Of a stretch of DNA of 64,000 nt, positions 17,655 to 27,965 are shown one piece after another. The number at the start of each line of letters is the position of its first letter. Position 1 is the stretch's first letter. The notes below the pieces were generated by a model, which searched no databases, was not told the DNA's origin, and saw only the letters and a list, made by a program, of their open reading frames with translations. Source of the stretch: Gillisella vitis (GTDB lineage Bacteria > Pseudomonadota > Alphaproteobacteria > Rhizobiales > Rhizobiaceae); the NCBI GenBank assembly GCA_009744235.1, contig WPHV01000003.1:62001-126000 (forward strand), in the 5' to 3' direction. Position numbers and translations under genes: made by a program.

Positions 17655-18581
17655 ATGACCGAGATCACTGCTGCAATGGTGAAGGAACTGCGCGAAAAGT
17701 CCGGCGCAGGCATGATGGACTGCAAAAAAGCGCTGGCTGAAAATGGCGGCGACATGGAAGCATCCATCGACTGGCTGCGCGCCAAGGGCATTGCCAAGGC
17801 CGACAAGAAGTCTGGCCGTACCGCAGCCGAAGGCCTGATCGGTATTGCCAGCGCCGGCACCACCGCCGTTGTCGTCGAAGTCAATTCCGAAACCGACTTC
17901 GTTGCCCGCAACGATGCCTTCCAGGACATGGTCCGCGGCATTTCTACCGTAGCGCTTTCCACCGACGGCACTGTCGATGCCATCAATGGGGCAAACTATG
18001 CCGCGACCGGCAAGACAGTGTCCGATTCGATCAAGGATGCGATTGCCACCATCGGCGAAAACATGGCCCTTCGCCGCGCCACGCAGCTGAAGGTTGAGGA
18101 CGGCGTTGTCGCCACCTACGTCCACAATGCCGTTGCTGACGGTCTTGGTAAGCTCGGTGTGCTGGTTGCCCTGAAGTCGACTGGCAACAAGGAAGCTCTC
18201 AACACCATCGGTCGTCAGATCGCCATGCATGTTGCCGCCACCAACCCGCTGGCCGTGCGCGCTGAAGAAGTAGATGCTGCTGTTGCCGAACGCGAGCGCA
18301 ATGTGTTCATCGAGCAGTCGCGCGAGTCGGGCAAGCCGGAAAACATCATCGAAAAGATGGTTGAAGGCCGGATGCGCAAGTTCTTCGAAGACGTGGCCCT
18401 GCTGTCGCAGGCTTTCGTTATCAATCCTGACCTGACCGTTGCCGCCGCCCTCAAGGAAGCCGAAAAAGACGTTGGCGCACCGATCGAGATCACCGGCATC
18501 GCCCGCCTGCTGCTGGGTGAAGGCATCGAGAAGGAAGAGAGCGATTTCGCTGCCGAAGTGGCTGCTGTCGCCAAGGGCTGA
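17655..18581 (+). CDS. tsf: Elongation factor Ts
   Basis: 308 residues. It is the nucleotide-exchange factor of EF-Tu. The N-terminal UBA-like domain [23 protein letters not shown] and the core [14 protein letters not shown] (the TDFV motif near residue 82) are diagnostic. The start follows AAAGAGGC. It is 259 bases downstream of rpsB and followed by a hairpin before pyrH. Confidence 0.98.
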   Translation: MTEITAAMVKELREKSGAGMMDCKKALAENGGDMEASIDWLRAKGIAKADKKSGRTAAEGLIGIASAGTTAVVVEVNSETDFVARNDAFQDMVRGISTVALSTDGTVDAINGANYAATGKTVSDSIKDAIATIGENMALRRATQLKVEDGVVATYVHNAVADGLGKLGVLVALKSTGNKEALNTIGRQIAMHVAATNPLAVRAEEVDAAVAERERNVFIEQSRESGKPENIIEKMVEGRMRKFFEDVALLSQAFVINPDLTVAAALKEAEKDVGAPIEITGIARLLLGEGIEKEESDFAAEVAAVAKG

Positions 18582-18621
18582 TCGGTCTTTACCGTAAAAC
18601 ATTCCAATCATGGGAAAAGTC

Positions 18622-18649
18622 AGGGCATCGCGTGACAACGCGGTGCCCT
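18622..18649 (+). terminator. Hairpin between tsf and pyrH
   Basis: Stem AGGGCATCGCGT pairs with ACGCGGTGCCCT (one G-T pair) around a GACA loop. It has no T-run, so it is a possible attenuator or a processing site within the block. Confidence 0.5.
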
Positions 18650-18799
18650 TCGTGTATCCGGCATTGCTGGTGCCCGCGCTTCTTGTCCGCTGCGGTCCAT
18701 TTCGTGACGTTTTTCACCATTGCGGCCTCTGTTTCATCGTCCGCCGGTCTTCAAGCCGGGGTGTTTCATCAGGCGGCAGGTTCAATTCCAGGAGAGACC

Positions 18800-19522
18800 A
18801 TGACCTCCAAGCCCATTTATCAACGAGTTCTTCTCAAAGCTTCCGGCGAAGCCCTGATGGGCAGCCAGGGCTTCGGCATCGATGTCGCGGTCGCCGACCG
18901 GATCGCCGGTGATATCGCCGAGGCGCGCGCCATGGGCGTCGAAGTCGGCGTCGTGGTCGGCGGCGGCAACATCTTTCGTGGCGTTGCCGTCGCCTCCAAG
19001 GGCGGCGACCGGGTAACCGGTGACCATATGGGCATGCTCGGCACGGTCATCAATGCGCTGGCGCTGGCAACCTCGCTGCGCAAGCTGGACATCGACACCG
19101 TGGTGCTTTCGGCCATTGCCATGCCGGAAATCTGTGAGAGTTTTTCGCAGCGCGTCGCGGTTCATCATCTGTCGCAAGGCAGGGTGGTGATTTTCGCTGG
19201 CGGCACCGGCAATCCATTCTTCACCACCGATTCTGCCGCAGCCCTGCGCGCTGCCGAAATGGGTGCGCAGGCGATTTTCAAAGGCACCCAGGTGGACGGC
19301 ATTTATACCGCCGACCCTAAAAAGGACCCGACAGCCACCCGTTTCGACCATATTACCCATGCTGAAGTGCTCGAAAAGGGCCTGGCGGTGATGGATGTCA
19401 CCGCCGTTGCCCTGGCACGGGAAAACCGGATCCCGATCATCGTCTTCTCCATCCACGAAAAAGGTGGCTTCAGCGCCATCCTGCAAGGCGGCGGTGTGAA
19501 AACAGTCGTTAATGACGATTGA
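18800..19522 (+). CDS. pyrH: Uridylate kinase (UMP kinase)
   Basis: 240 residues. It phosphorylates UMP to UDP. YQRVLLKASGEALMGSQGFGID is the phosphate-binding N-terminus of the amino-acid-kinase fold, followed by GVVVGGGNIFRG and TGNPFFTTDSAAALRAAEMGA. The ATG at 18800 has AGGAGA just upstream. A longer frame reaching 18632 lacks family sequence and is not used. Confidence 0.97.
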   Translation: MTSKPIYQRVLLKASGEALMGSQGFGIDVAVADRIAGDIAEARAMGVEVGVVVGGGNIFRGVAVASKGGDRVTGDHMGMLGTVINALALATSLRKLDIDTVVLSAIAMPEICESFSQRVAVHHLSQGRVVIFAGGTGNPFFTTDSAAALRAAEMGAQAIFKGTQVDGIYTADPKKDPTATRFDHITHAEVLEKGLAVMDVTAVALARENRIPIIVFSIHEKGGFSAILQGGGVKTVVNDD

Positions 19523-19609
19523 CGGAGGCGAATGGCAGCCGGGACCGATTGACAGACGGATCGTTTCACGTTTTCAAGGCGTCACTGAAGAATTGTCGGA
19601 GACTGTAAG

Positions 19610-20170
19610 ATGACAGCAGGTATTGATCTCAACGATATCAAGCGCCGTATGGATGGCGCGATCAACGCATTCAAGAGCGACCTCGCCTCGTTGCGCACCG
19701 GTCGCGCCTCGGCCAACATTCTCGACCCGGTCATGGTTGAAGCCTATGGTTCGCGCGTTGCGCTGAACACCGTGGCCAATATCACCGTGCCGGAACCGCG
19801 CATGCTGGGTGTCTCCATCTGGGACAAGAGCATGGTTGGTGCGGTTGACAGGGCAATCCGGGAATCCAATCTCGGCCTCAACCCGATTGTCGACGGCCAA
19901 AACCTGCGCATTCCCCTGCCTGAGCTGAACGAAGAGCGCCGCAAGTCGCTGGTCAAGGTGGCGCATGGTTATGCCGAAAACTCGAAAGTCGCGATCCGCC
20001 ATGTTCGCCGCGATGGTATGGACAGCCTGAAGAAGGCTGAAAAAGATGGCGAAATCGGTAAGGATGATGCGCGCAGCCTTTCGGAAAAGCTGCAAAAGAT
20101 GACGGATGACACGATTTCCGATATCGATCGCTTGCTTGCTGAAAAGGAAAAGGAAATCATGCAGGTCTAA
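19610..20170 (+). CDS. frr: Ribosome recycling factor
   Basis: 186 residues, the standard length. With EF-G it splits post-termination ribosomes. [27 protein letters not shown] and the [23 protein letters not shown] helix of domain I are diagnostic. It follows pyrH after 87 bases, with GGAGA ahead of the ATG. Confidence 0.98.
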   Translation: MTAGIDLNDIKRRMDGAINAFKSDLASLRTGRASANILDPVMVEAYGSRVALNTVANITVPEPRMLGVSIWDKSMVGAVDRAIRESNLGLNPIVDGQNLRIPLPELNEERRKSLVKVAHGYAENSKVAIRHVRRDGMDSLKKAEKDGEIGKDDARSLSEKLQKMTDDTISDIDRLLAEKEKEIMQV

Positions 20171-20214
20171 TCTGCACATTTCGCCTTCTCTGCGACGCCA
20201 ATGCAGGACCTGAT

Positions 20215-20961
20215 ATGACGACTTTGGATATTTCCACCGTTCCCGAGCACGTTGCCATCATTATGGATGGCAACGGACGCTGGGCCAATCAGCGCGGCAT
20301 GCCGCGCGCTTATGGCCATCGGCAGGGAATGGAAGCCTTGCAGACCGTCGTTCGCACGGCAGGCGAAATCGGCGTGCGCTATCTGACCCTGTTTGCGTTT
20401 TCATCCGAAAACTGGCGCAGGCCGGAAACCGAGATCACCGACCTGTTCGGTTTGCTCAAGACCTTCGTGCGCCGTGACCTCGCCGAGCTTCGTGCCAATA
20501 ACGTGCGGGTGCGGATCATCGGTGAACGCACTTCGCTGAAGAGCGATATTCTCAAGCTGCTGATCGAGGCAGAGGAGACCACCCGCACCAATACCGGCAT
20601 GACCATGGTGATTGCCTTCAATTATGGTGCGCGCGATGAGATGACCAGGGCGGTCTCAGCCCTGGTGCGCGATGTGCAGGCAGGGCTTTTACCGGCCAGC
20701 GCCATTACACAGGAGGCGATTTCAGCCAGATTGGATACGGCGGGAATACCTGACCCCGATCTGATCATCCGCACCAGCGGCGAAGAGCGCCTGTCGAATT
20801 TCCTGCTCTGGCAGGCCGCCTATTCCGAATTGATCTTCGTCCCGGAATATTGGCCCGATTTTAGCCGCGAGAATTTTTTGGCGACCTTGGAACTCTATGC
20901 CTCCCGCAATCGGCGGTTCGGCGGCCTGGCACCTGCCGCCGCCGTGGTTGCCGGATCGTAG
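20215..20961 (+). CDS. uppS: Undecaprenyl (isoprenyl) diphosphate synthase
   Basis: 248 residues. It makes the C55 lipid carrier for cell-wall and O-antigen synthesis. The P-loop-like [17 protein letters not shown] near residue 11 carries the catalytic aspartate; [14 protein letters not shown] and the C-terminal [20 protein letters not shown] follow. In E. coli dxr lies between frr and uppS; it is absent here. Confidence 0.96.
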   Translation: MTTLDISTVPEHVAIIMDGNGRWANQRGMPRAYGHRQGMEALQTVVRTAGEIGVRYLTLFAFSSENWRRPETEITDLFGLLKTFVRRDLAELRANNVRVRIIGERTSLKSDILKLLIEAEETTRTNTGMTMVIAFNYGARDEMTRAVSALVRDVQAGLLPASAITQEAISARLDTAGIPDPDLIIRTSGEERLSNFLLWQAAYSELIFVPEYWPDFSRENFLATLELYASRNRRFGGLAPAAAVVAGS

Positions 20962-20967
20962 CCGGCC

Positions 20968-21810
20968 ATGACCAGAGAACTCAGGCTCCGTATCTTGTCT
21001 TCCATCGTCATGGTCGCGGTGGTGCTCGCCGCCACCTGGACCGGTGGCCTGCCTTTCCGGGGGCTCGCCGCCGTCATCGGCCTTGCCGTGTTCTGGGAAT
21101 GGTCGACGATGACCCGGCTCGGCGAGGTCAGTATCCGCGGTCTTGCCATTGGCTGGCTTTCGGTTGCGGTCATTGCCGGCAATGTTGTGGCGGGCGATAC
21201 CTCTTTAAGTCTCCCCTTGCTTTCCGGGTTCACACTGACGCTGGTTTTCCTTACATTTTTGCGTCGCTGGTCCTGGTGGCTTGCTGGTGGCGTATTTTAT
21301 GCCGGAGCCTGTATTGTCACTTTGGCGTCCATTCGCGATGATGATGCCATCGGCTTTGTCGCCATGCTTTTTGTCTTCGTCATTGTCTGGAGCACGGATA
21401 TTTTCGCCTATTTCGTCGGGCGCACGCTTGGTGGCCCGAAGCTGGCGCCCCGCATATCGCCGGGCAAGACTTGGTCCGGTGCCATCGGTGGAACCGTGGC
21501 CGCCATCATCGGCGGGTATGCGGTGACGGCATCCTATTTCACGGTTTATGGCTGGTGGATACCTGCGCTGGCGCTGGTCTTGTCCATTTGTAGCCAAATG
21601 GGAGACCTGTTCGAATCCTTCGTCAAGCGGCGCTGCGGAGCCAAGGATTCCAGTCATCTGATTCCCGGCCACGGCGGGGTGATGGATAGGGTCGACGGAC
21701 TGGCGACCGCAAGCTTCGCGGCATTTATGATTGCTATGGTCGTTGCTGCGATCAACAACGGAGTGACCGATTCGGTTGGCGGACTGTTGTTCGATTTCGC
21801 CGGTCACTGA
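20968..21810 (+). CDS. cdsA: Phosphatidate cytidylyltransferase
   Basis: 280 residues and about eight membrane helices. It forms CDP-diacylglycerol from CTP and phosphatidate. The family signature is at the C-terminal side: SQMGDLFESFVKRRCGAKDSSHLIPGHGGVMDRVD, with the conserved aspartates of the CDP-DAG site. It begins six bases after the uppS stop. Residues 1-150 are more variable, as usual. Confidence 0.95.
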   Translation: MTRELRLRILSSIVMVAVVLAATWTGGLPFRGLAAVIGLAVFWEWSTMTRLGEVSIRGLAIGWLSVAVIAGNVVAGDTSLSLPLLSGFTLTLVFLTFLRRWSWWLAGGVFYAGACIVTLASIRDDDAIGFVAMLFVFVIVWSTDIFAYFVGRTLGGPKLAPRISPGKTWSGAIGGTVAAIIGGYAVTASYFTVYGWWIPALALVLSICSQMGDLFESFVKRRCGAKDSSHLIPGHGGVMDRVDGLATASFAAFMIAMVVAAINNGVTDSVGGLLFDFAGH

Positions 21811-21920
21811 CATTCGGTTGACGGTCGGTCGGTTTCTGCCATCGCCGGTGGTGATGTGTATGCTTTACGGCGGTGCCAATCTGGCGCATAGGTAAAGCGA
21901 GTATATGAGAAGGGCGTCCT

Positions 21921-23042
21921 ATGGCTGTTATCGGTTTCCTGACGGGTTATATCATTCCCTTCGTTCTGGTCCTGTCGCTGATCGTTTTCGTGCATGAAAT
22001 GGGCCATTATCTGGTTGGGCGCTGGTCGGGTATCAGGATTCTCGCATTCTCTCTGGGGTTCGGCCCGGAGCTGATTGGCTTCAATGACCGCCACGGCACG
22101 CGCTGGAAACTGAGCGCCATTCCCTTGGGGGGCTATGTGCGCTTCTTCGGTGATGCCGATGCGTCCAGCAAGACCGATACTGCGGAGTTTGAGGCCCTCA
22201 GCCCTGAGGACCGCGCCCGCACACTGAACGGCGCAAAACTGTGGAAAAGGGCGGCCACCGTTGCCGCTGGGCCAATTGCTAATTTCCTGCTGGCAATTTT
22301 AATTTTTTCGGTAACGTTCAGCCTTTATGGAAAACCCGTTTCCGATCCTGTCGTGGCAGAGGTCAAGCCTGCGAGTGCGGCGGCTGAAGCCGGTGTGCAG
22401 CCGGGAGACATCCTGGTGGCGCTCGATGGCAGCAGCGTCAAGACCTTTGACGATGTGGTCCGCTATGTGAGCGTTCGCCCGCTTGTGCCAATCGTCGTCA
22501 CGGTCAAGCGTGGTGAATCCCAGGTGGATCTATCGATGACGCCGCGCCGGACCGAAACCACCGACCGCTTTGGCAACAAAATGGAAGTGGGCCAGATCGG
22601 CATTATGACTACGGCTGCCAGCGGCAATTTTCGTGTGGAAAAACTGGGGCTTATCGAATCGGTTAGCGCCGGGGTCGATCAGACGTGGAACATCGTGACG
22701 GGTACTTATGATTATCTGGCAAACCTGTTTGCTGGACGAATGAATGCCGATCAGCTGGGGGGACCTATCAGGGTTGCGCAGGCTTCCGGTCAGGTTGCCA
22801 CACTTGGTGTTGTGGCTTTGCTGCAATTGGCGGCAGTTTTGTCGGTTTCCATTGGGTTACTGAACCTTATGCCGGTTCCGGTGCTTGATGGCGGCCATTT
22901 AATCCTCTATGCGCTAGAAGCAGTACGTGGAAAACCAGTCAGTGCCGGTGCGCAGGAAATCGCGTTCAAGGTAGGGATGGTCATGATTCTGTCGCTGATG
23001 GTGTTCGCTACATGGAACGATATCAGCCGGTTGATTGGCTGA
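21921..23042 (+). CDS. rseP: Site-2 intramembrane metalloprotease RseP
   Basis: 373 residues. The zinc-binding HEMGH is at residues 25-29 in the first helix. A single PDZ domain lies around residues 140-210 (PASAAAEAGVQPGDILVALDG), and the second active-site motif LMPVPVLDGGHL is near residue 315. E. coli RseP has two PDZ domains and about 450 residues; the single-PDZ form is usual in alphaproteobacteria. It cleaves membrane-embedded anti-sigma factors and signal peptide remnants. It sits between cdsA and bamA. Confidence 0.94.
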   Translation: MAVIGFLTGYIIPFVLVLSLIVFVHEMGHYLVGRWSGIRILAFSLGFGPELIGFNDRHGTRWKLSAIPLGGYVRFFGDADASSKTDTAEFEALSPEDRARTLNGAKLWKRAATVAAGPIANFLLAILIFSVTFSLYGKPVSDPVVAEVKPASAAAEAGVQPGDILVALDGSSVKTFDDVVRYVSVRPLVPIVVTVKRGESQVDLSMTPRRTETTDRFGNKMEVGQIGIMTTAASGNFRVEKLGLIESVSAGVDQTWNIVTGTYDYLANLFAGRMNADQLGGPIRVAQASGQVATLGVVALLQLAAVLSVSIGLLNLMPVPVLDGGHLILYALEAVRGKPVSAGAQEIAFKVGMVMILSLMVFATWNDISRLIG

Positions 23043-23236
23043 GTGGTTCTTGCATTGATGATAAGGATTTGTTTACGATGTTTCAACTTGGTAGTGGCGA
23101 ATACGCCACGTGTTGAAACGAAGTAAATGGAAATTAACCACTGGTCTTGCTTGTAGAGCAAAAGCGGTTAAAACCACCAACGGACCGGAGTCGGTTTAAA
23201 GACCGAGGGACAACGGAAAAAAGGTTAGAAGTTCAC

Positions 23237-25573
23237 ATGAAGGCTGGTTCAAAGTTTTTGAACGCGGTGTCAGCGATTGCGCTGTCTGCTGGTGTAGTTT
23301 CGTTAAGTGCAGGCCTCGCAGTTGTGGCATCTGCCTCTGTTGCCAATGCGGCGTTGATCCAGCGGATTGATGTGCGTGGCGCGACGCGTGTCGGGACGGA
23401 GGCTGTTCGTTCCAACTTGACGATCCAGCCTGGAAAGGCCTTTTCCAATTCCGACATCGACGATTCGGTGAAGCGTCTTTACGCCACGGGTTATTTTTCC
23501 GATGTGAAGATTTCGGTTTCCGGTAGCGCGCTGGTGGTTACGGTCAACGAGAACCAGTTGGTCAACCAGGTCGTGTTCAACGGCAACCGGAAGATCAAAG
23601 ACGACAAGCTGTCGACCGTTATCCAGACTCAGTCGCTCGGTCCTTATAGCCAGGAACTCATCCAGGCCGATATTGCCCGCATCAAGCAGGCCTATGCCGC
23701 CATCGGCCGCAGTGAAGTCGAAGTGACTACGCAGACCGCGCCGGTTGGTCCAGGTCGCGTCAATCTCGCCTTTATCGTCAATGAAGGTGATCGTACCAAA
23801 ATCGCTGCGATCAACTTCGTCGGCAATCACGCCTATGGCGATAGCCGCCTTGCGGCTGTTATCACCACCAAGAAATCTAATCCTTTGTCGTTCCTGACCC
23901 GTAAGGATGTCTATAACGACGATAAGTTGAAGGCTGACGAGGAAGCTCTGCGTCAGTTCTATTACAATCATGGTTATGCCGATTTCCGGATCACGTCTTC
24001 GGATGCCGCGCTTAACGAGCAGACCAACGAATATACCGTCAACATCACGGTTGACGAAGGTCAGCGTTACAAATTCTCCGACATCAATGTCGAAAGCTCT
24101 GTTGAAGGCGTGGACCCGACTGAGTTGAAGGGTCTTGTGACGACGTCGCCGGGCGGCGTGTACAGCGCCCGCGAAATCCAGAAATCGATGGAAGCAATCC
24201 AGCAGCGTGTTTCCGCTAAGGGTTATCCATTCGCCCGTGTTGTTCCGCGCGGCAACCGCGATATGGGCAATGGCACGATTGGCGTCACCTATATGGTTGA
24301 CCAGGGCGAGCGCGCCTATGTCGAGCGCATCGAGGTCAAGGGCAACACCCGCACCCGCGATTACGTTATCCGCCGCGAATTCGACATCAGCGAAGGTGAC
24401 GCTTTCAACCAGGAAGTCATTACCCGCGCTAAGCGCCGTCTTGAAGCGCTGGGCTATTTCAGCTCGGTCAATATCACGACGGCTCAGGGCAGTGCGCCAG
24501 ACCGCGTCATCATTGTCGTCAATGTTGAAGACCAGTCGACCGGCTCCTTCGGTATCGGCGCTGGCTATTCCGTTGGTGGCGATGGACTGATCCTGGAAGC
24601 GTCTGTTGAAGAAAAGAACTTCCTCGGTCGCGGTCAGTATATCCGTATTGCGGCTGGTGCCGGTACGGATGACAGCCAGACCTACAATCTGTCGTTCACC
24701 GAGCCCTACTTCCTCGGCTATCGCCTTGCTGTTGGTTTCGACCTGTTCAAGAGCAGCACAAGCAGCAACGATTATTACGATTACAACGAACAGGGTGGTA
24801 CTCTGCGCGTAACTGCGCCGATTACTGAAGATCTGGCAACGACGTTCCGCTACACCTACAAGCAGATCAAGTACAAGGGCGTTGACGACTGGACGACGTC
24901 GCTTTCGCAGCCCTATCAGGATCTGATCAACGGCAGCCCATGGGTCGTGTCTTCGGTTTCGCAGACTTTGACCTATAATTCGCTGGATGATAAAAATCTG
25001 CCGCATGAAGGCATCTATGCGACATTCACCCACGAGTTTGCCGGCCTCGGTGGCGATTCCGAGTACTACAAGCTCTATGGTAAAGCCCGTATCTTCAAGA
25101 GCCTGTCGGACGAACATGATATTATCGGATCGCTTTCTGCCGGCGCTGGCCATGTTATGGCTACAGGTGACAACCTGAATGTCTTCGACCAGTTCCAGAT
25201 CGGCGGTAAGGAAATCCGCGGCTTTGAGAACAATGGTATTGGTGTTCGCATGCCGAACAGCAACGACGACTCCTTGGGCGGCACCACCTACTTCACCGCC
25301 TCTGCTGAAGCGAGCATGCCTATTCCAGGCGTTCCGCAGGATGCAGGCTTCCGTATCGCTGTCTTCTCGGATGCCGGTACGCTTTACGGCAATGAAGTGA
25401 AGAACAGCGCTGGAGCACAGGGCACAGACATGGCATGGCGTGCATCTGTTGGTGCCGGTATCGTCTGGGCATCTCCTTTCGGTCCGCTACGCTTCGATTA
25501 CGCACAGCCTATCCTCAAGGAAGATTACGACAAGGTGCAGCAGTTCCGATTCTCCATTGCGAACCAGTTCTGA
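23237..25573 (+). CDS. bamA: Outer membrane protein assembly factor BamA
   Basis: 778 residues. A signal peptide ends at ASVANA-ALIQ near residue 38. Five POTRA domains span about 40-440 (IQRIDVRGATRVG, NQVVFNGNRKIKDDKLS, IAAINFVGNHAYGDSRL, YKFSDINVESS, VERIEVKGNTRTRDYVI). The beta barrel follows, with the conserved IRGF motif (KEIRGFENNGIG near residue 655) and a C-terminal phenylalanine (RFSIANQF). The internal ATG at 23237 is preferred to an upstream frame because the signal peptide starts there and AAGG precedes it. Confidence 0.97.
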   Translation: MKAGSKFLNAVSAIALSAGVVSLSAGLAVVASASVANAALIQRIDVRGATRVGTEAVRSNLTIQPGKAFSNSDIDDSVKRLYATGYFSDVKISVSGSALVVTVNENQLVNQVVFNGNRKIKDDKLSTVIQTQSLGPYSQELIQADIARIKQAYAAIGRSEVEVTTQTAPVGPGRVNLAFIVNEGDRTKIAAINFVGNHAYGDSRLAAVITTKKSNPLSFLTRKDVYNDDKLKADEEALRQFYYNHGYADFRITSSDAALNEQTNEYTVNITVDEGQRYKFSDINVESSVEGVDPTELKGLVTTSPGGVYSAREIQKSMEAIQQRVSAKGYPFARVVPRGNRDMGNGTIGVTYMVDQGERAYVERIEVKGNTRTRDYVIRREFDISEGDAFNQEVITRAKRRLEALGYFSSVNITTAQGSAPDRVIIVVNVEDQSTGSFGIGAGYSVGGDGLILEASVEEKNFLGRGQYIRIAAGAGTDDSQTYNLSFTEPYFLGYRLAVGFDLFKSSTSSNDYYDYNEQGGTLRVTAPITEDLATTFRYTYKQIKYKGVDDWTTSLSQPYQDLINGSPWVVSSVSQTLTYNSLDDKNLPHEGIYATFTHEFAGLGGDSEYYKLYGKARIFKSLSDEHDIIGSLSAGAGHVMATGDNLNVFDQFQIGGKEIRGFENNGIGVRMPNSNDDSLGGTTYFTASAEASMPIPGVPQDAGFRIAVFSDAGTLYGNEVKNSAGAQGTDMAWRASVGAGIVWASPFGPLRFDYAQPILKEDYDKVQQFRFSIANQF

Positions 25574-25624
25574 TTTCTATAGTCCGAACCTCAGACAAAC
25601 TCACTCGTCTGGGACATTGGTGTG

Positions 25625-26689
25625 ATGGAGCATGAAACTTTTTATCCGCCCCACGCGGGCGTCAGTTTGAAAGAACTGGCGGACCGTCTTGGGGCGGAAC
25701 TGTTACAGGGTGAGGCGGGCGACCGCGTCATTCGTTCGGTGGCACCGGTCTACCGGGCAAAGCCGAGCGATATTTGTTATATCCTGTCGAGGCGCAACAA
25801 AGCCGAACTCGAAACCTGTGATGCTGGGGCAATCCTTTGCGACGCCGCGCTGCGCTCGCTGATCCCTGAGCATATTCCGGTCTTGTTGATCAAAAATCCC
25901 CATGCGGCTTTTGCGATCGCAGGGCAGTTTCTGCATCCGGAGGGCAAACAGCCTTTGCCTGTGGCCCGGCCGGGCGCTCCCGACATTTCCCCTGCGGCCT
26001 TTGTCGATCCGACGGCCCTTCTTGAGGACGGAGTTGTGGTCGAGCCCATGGCGGTGATCGGTGCGGATGTAGAAATCGGCGCTGGTAGTCTGATCGGTGC
26101 GGGCGCAGTGATTGGCCGTGGTGTCAAGATCGGTCGCGATTGTTCGATTGCCGCAGGCACCAGTATTATTGCTAGCTATATCGGCAATGGCGTTATCATC
26201 CATAACGGGGCACGCATCGGCCAGGATGGTTTTGGCTATGCGCCAGGCCCGCGCGGCATGGTGAAAATCGTGCAGATCGGACGGGTGATCATCCAGGACA
26301 ATGTGGAAATCGGCGCCAATACGACGATTGACCGCGGAACGATGGATGACACTGTCATCGGCGAAGGAACCAAGATAGACAATCAGGTCCAGATCGCTCA
26401 CAACGTGCGCATCGGCCGCCATTGCGGCATCGTTGCCCAGGTTGGCATTGCCGGCAGCACGGTGATTGGCGATGGCGTTTTGATTGGTGGTGGCTCTGGC
26501 GTTAACGGCCATATCAAGATAGGTGACGGTGTTCAGATTGCCGCGATGAGCGGTGTTATTGGCGATCTTCCGCCGGGCGAGAAATTCGGTGGTATTCCGG
26601 CACGTCCGCTTGGGGATTTTCTCAGGGATTGCGCCCAGATCATGGGACGGTCTGAAGGCAAGTCGAAGGTTGGAAAGGGGCAGAAATGA
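25625..26689 (+). CDS. lpxD: UDP-3-O-(3-hydroxymyristoyl)glucosamine N-acyltransferase
   Basis: 354 residues. It performs the third step of lipid A synthesis, adding the N-linked acyl chain. An N-terminal uridine-binding domain (residues 1-110) is followed by a long run of hexapeptide repeats ([22 protein letters not shown] and so on) and the catalytic-histidine region [23 protein letters not shown] one codon upstream of the ATG at 25625 is an alternative. Its stop overlaps fabZ by four bases. Confidence 0.96.
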   Translation: MEHETFYPPHAGVSLKELADRLGAELLQGEAGDRVIRSVAPVYRAKPSDICYILSRRNKAELETCDAGAILCDAALRSLIPEHIPVLLIKNPHAAFAIAGQFLHPEGKQPLPVARPGAPDISPAAFVDPTALLEDGVVVEPMAVIGADVEIGAGSLIGAGAVIGRGVKIGRDCSIAAGTSIIASYIGNGVIIHNGARIGQDGFGYAPGPRGMVKIVQIGRVIIQDNVEIGANTTIDRGTMDDTVIGEGTKIDNQVQIAHNVRIGRHCGIVAQVGIAGSTVIGDGVLIGGGSGVNGHIKIGDGVQIAAMSGVIGDLPPGEKFGGIPARPLGDFLRDCAQIMGRSEGKSKVGKGQK

Positions 26690-27150
26690 CCGTTGAGCAG
26701 AAAGAGTTGGGACGCGCGGATATTCTGGAGATCATGAAGCTCCTGCCACATCGCTATCCCTTCCTGCTGGTGGATCGCATCATCGACATCGATGGCGACA
26801 ATGCGGCCATCGGCATCAAGAATGTAACCGCAAACGAACCACAGTTTACCGGACATTTTCCCGAACAGCCAATCATGCCAGGGGTGCTGCTGATCGAAGG
26901 CATGGCGCAGACGGCAGGGGCGATCTGTGCCCGCAAGGCCGGAACGGCTGGCGATCTCGTGTATTTCATGACGATCGACAATGCGAGGTTCCGCAAGCCT
27001 GTTGTGCCGGGCGACCGTGTAGAGTTCCACGTCACCAAGCAGAAACAGCGCGGTAATGTGTGGAAGTTCCACTGCGATGCCAAGGTGGATGGCGCGCTTG
27101 TGGCAGAAGCCGATATCGGGGCAATGATCGTCAATAAGGAAGCCCAATGA
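26686..27150 (+). CDS. fabZ: 3-hydroxyacyl-[acyl-carrier-protein] dehydratase FabZ
   Basis: 154 residues. The hot-dog fold has [13 protein letters not shown] near residue 21 with the catalytic histidine and [21 protein letters not shown] near residue 62 with the catalytic glutamate. It dehydrates 3-hydroxyacyl-ACP and so competes with LpxA/LpxD for the same substrate. It overlaps both lpxD and lpxA by four bases, keeping the three coupled. Confidence 0.97.
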   Translation: MTVEQKELGRADILEIMKLLPHRYPFLLVDRIIDIDGDNAAIGIKNVTANEPQFTGHFPEQPIMPGVLLIEGMAQTAGAICARKAGTAGDLVYFMTIDNARFRKPVVPGDRVEFHVTKQKQRGNVWKFHCDAKVDGALVAEADIGAMIVNKEAQ

Positions 27151-27962
27151 CTGTTATTCCAGCCAGTGCCCGCATTCATCCCTCCAGTGTCATCGAAGAT
27201 GGCGCGGTGATCGGGGAAAATGTCACGATAGGACCGTTCTGCCATATCGGTCCCAAGGTCGTGTTGGGCGATGGTGCTGAGTTCATGTCGCATGTGGTGC
27301 TGACGGGAAAGACCATTGTCGGCAAGAATAGCCGGATATTTCCCAATGCGGTCATCGGCGGTGAGCCGCAGAGCATCCATCATGCAGGCGAAGAGACAAC
27401 CTTGACCATCGGCGACAATTGCACGATGCGTGAAGGCGTGACGATCAATTGCGGCACGGTGGAAGGCGGCGGCCACACGGTGGTCGGCAGCAATAATTTG
27501 TTCCTGGCCAATTCCCATGTGGCGCATGATTGCCAGCTCGGCAATCATATCATTCTGTCCAACAACGTGATGTTGGCTGGCCATGTCAAAATCGGCGACC
27601 GGGCCATCCTCGGCGGCGGTTGCGCCGTTCACCAGTTCACGCGTATCGGACGGCAGGCCTTTATCGGCGGGCTGACGGCGTGCAGCTACGATGTCATTCC
27701 CTACGGCATGCTGAACGGCAATCCCGGTCTGCTGGGTGGATTGAATGTGGTCGGCATGACCAGGGCCGGAGTGGAACGCGCCACCATTCACCGCGTCCGT
27801 AAGGCCTATAAGGCATTGTTCGATGAAGAAGGTGCTATTCGTGAAAAGGCTGCGGCCATTCGCGAAGAGTTTGCCGATTGCGCCGAGGTCATTGAAATCC
27901 TGGATTTCATTGTTGCCGAAAGCGACCGGGCGCTCTCGTCGCCGTTCCGTGGCAAGAGCTGA
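27147..27962 (+). CDS. lpxA: UDP-N-acetylglucosamine acyltransferase LpxA
   Basis: 271 residues. It starts lipid A synthesis by acylating UDP-GlcNAc. Hexapeptide repeats begin at [21 protein letters not shown]; the catalytic histidine lies in [13 protein letters not shown] near residue 125; the chain-length-determining [12 protein letters not shown] follows, and a C-terminal helical domain ([14 protein letters not shown]) completes the trimer subunit. It is followed after three bases by lpxI. Confidence 0.97.
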   Translation: MTVIPASARIHPSSVIEDGAVIGENVTIGPFCHIGPKVVLGDGAEFMSHVVLTGKTIVGKNSRIFPNAVIGGEPQSIHHAGEETTLTIGDNCTMREGVTINCGTVEGGGHTVVGSNNLFLANSHVAHDCQLGNHIILSNNVMLAGHVKIGDRAILGGGCAVHQFTRIGRQAFIGGLTACSYDVIPYGMLNGNPGLLGGLNVVGMTRAGVERATIHRVRKAYKALFDEEGAIREKAAAIREEFADCAEVIEILDFIVAESDRALSSPFRGKS

Positions 27963-27965
27963 GGG

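Noticed and set aside
23303..25153. A 616-residue open frame antisense to bamA
   Set aside because: Same reason: the plus strand encodes a full BamA, and the antisense product is a repetitive Asp/Ile/Arg-rich sequence without domains.
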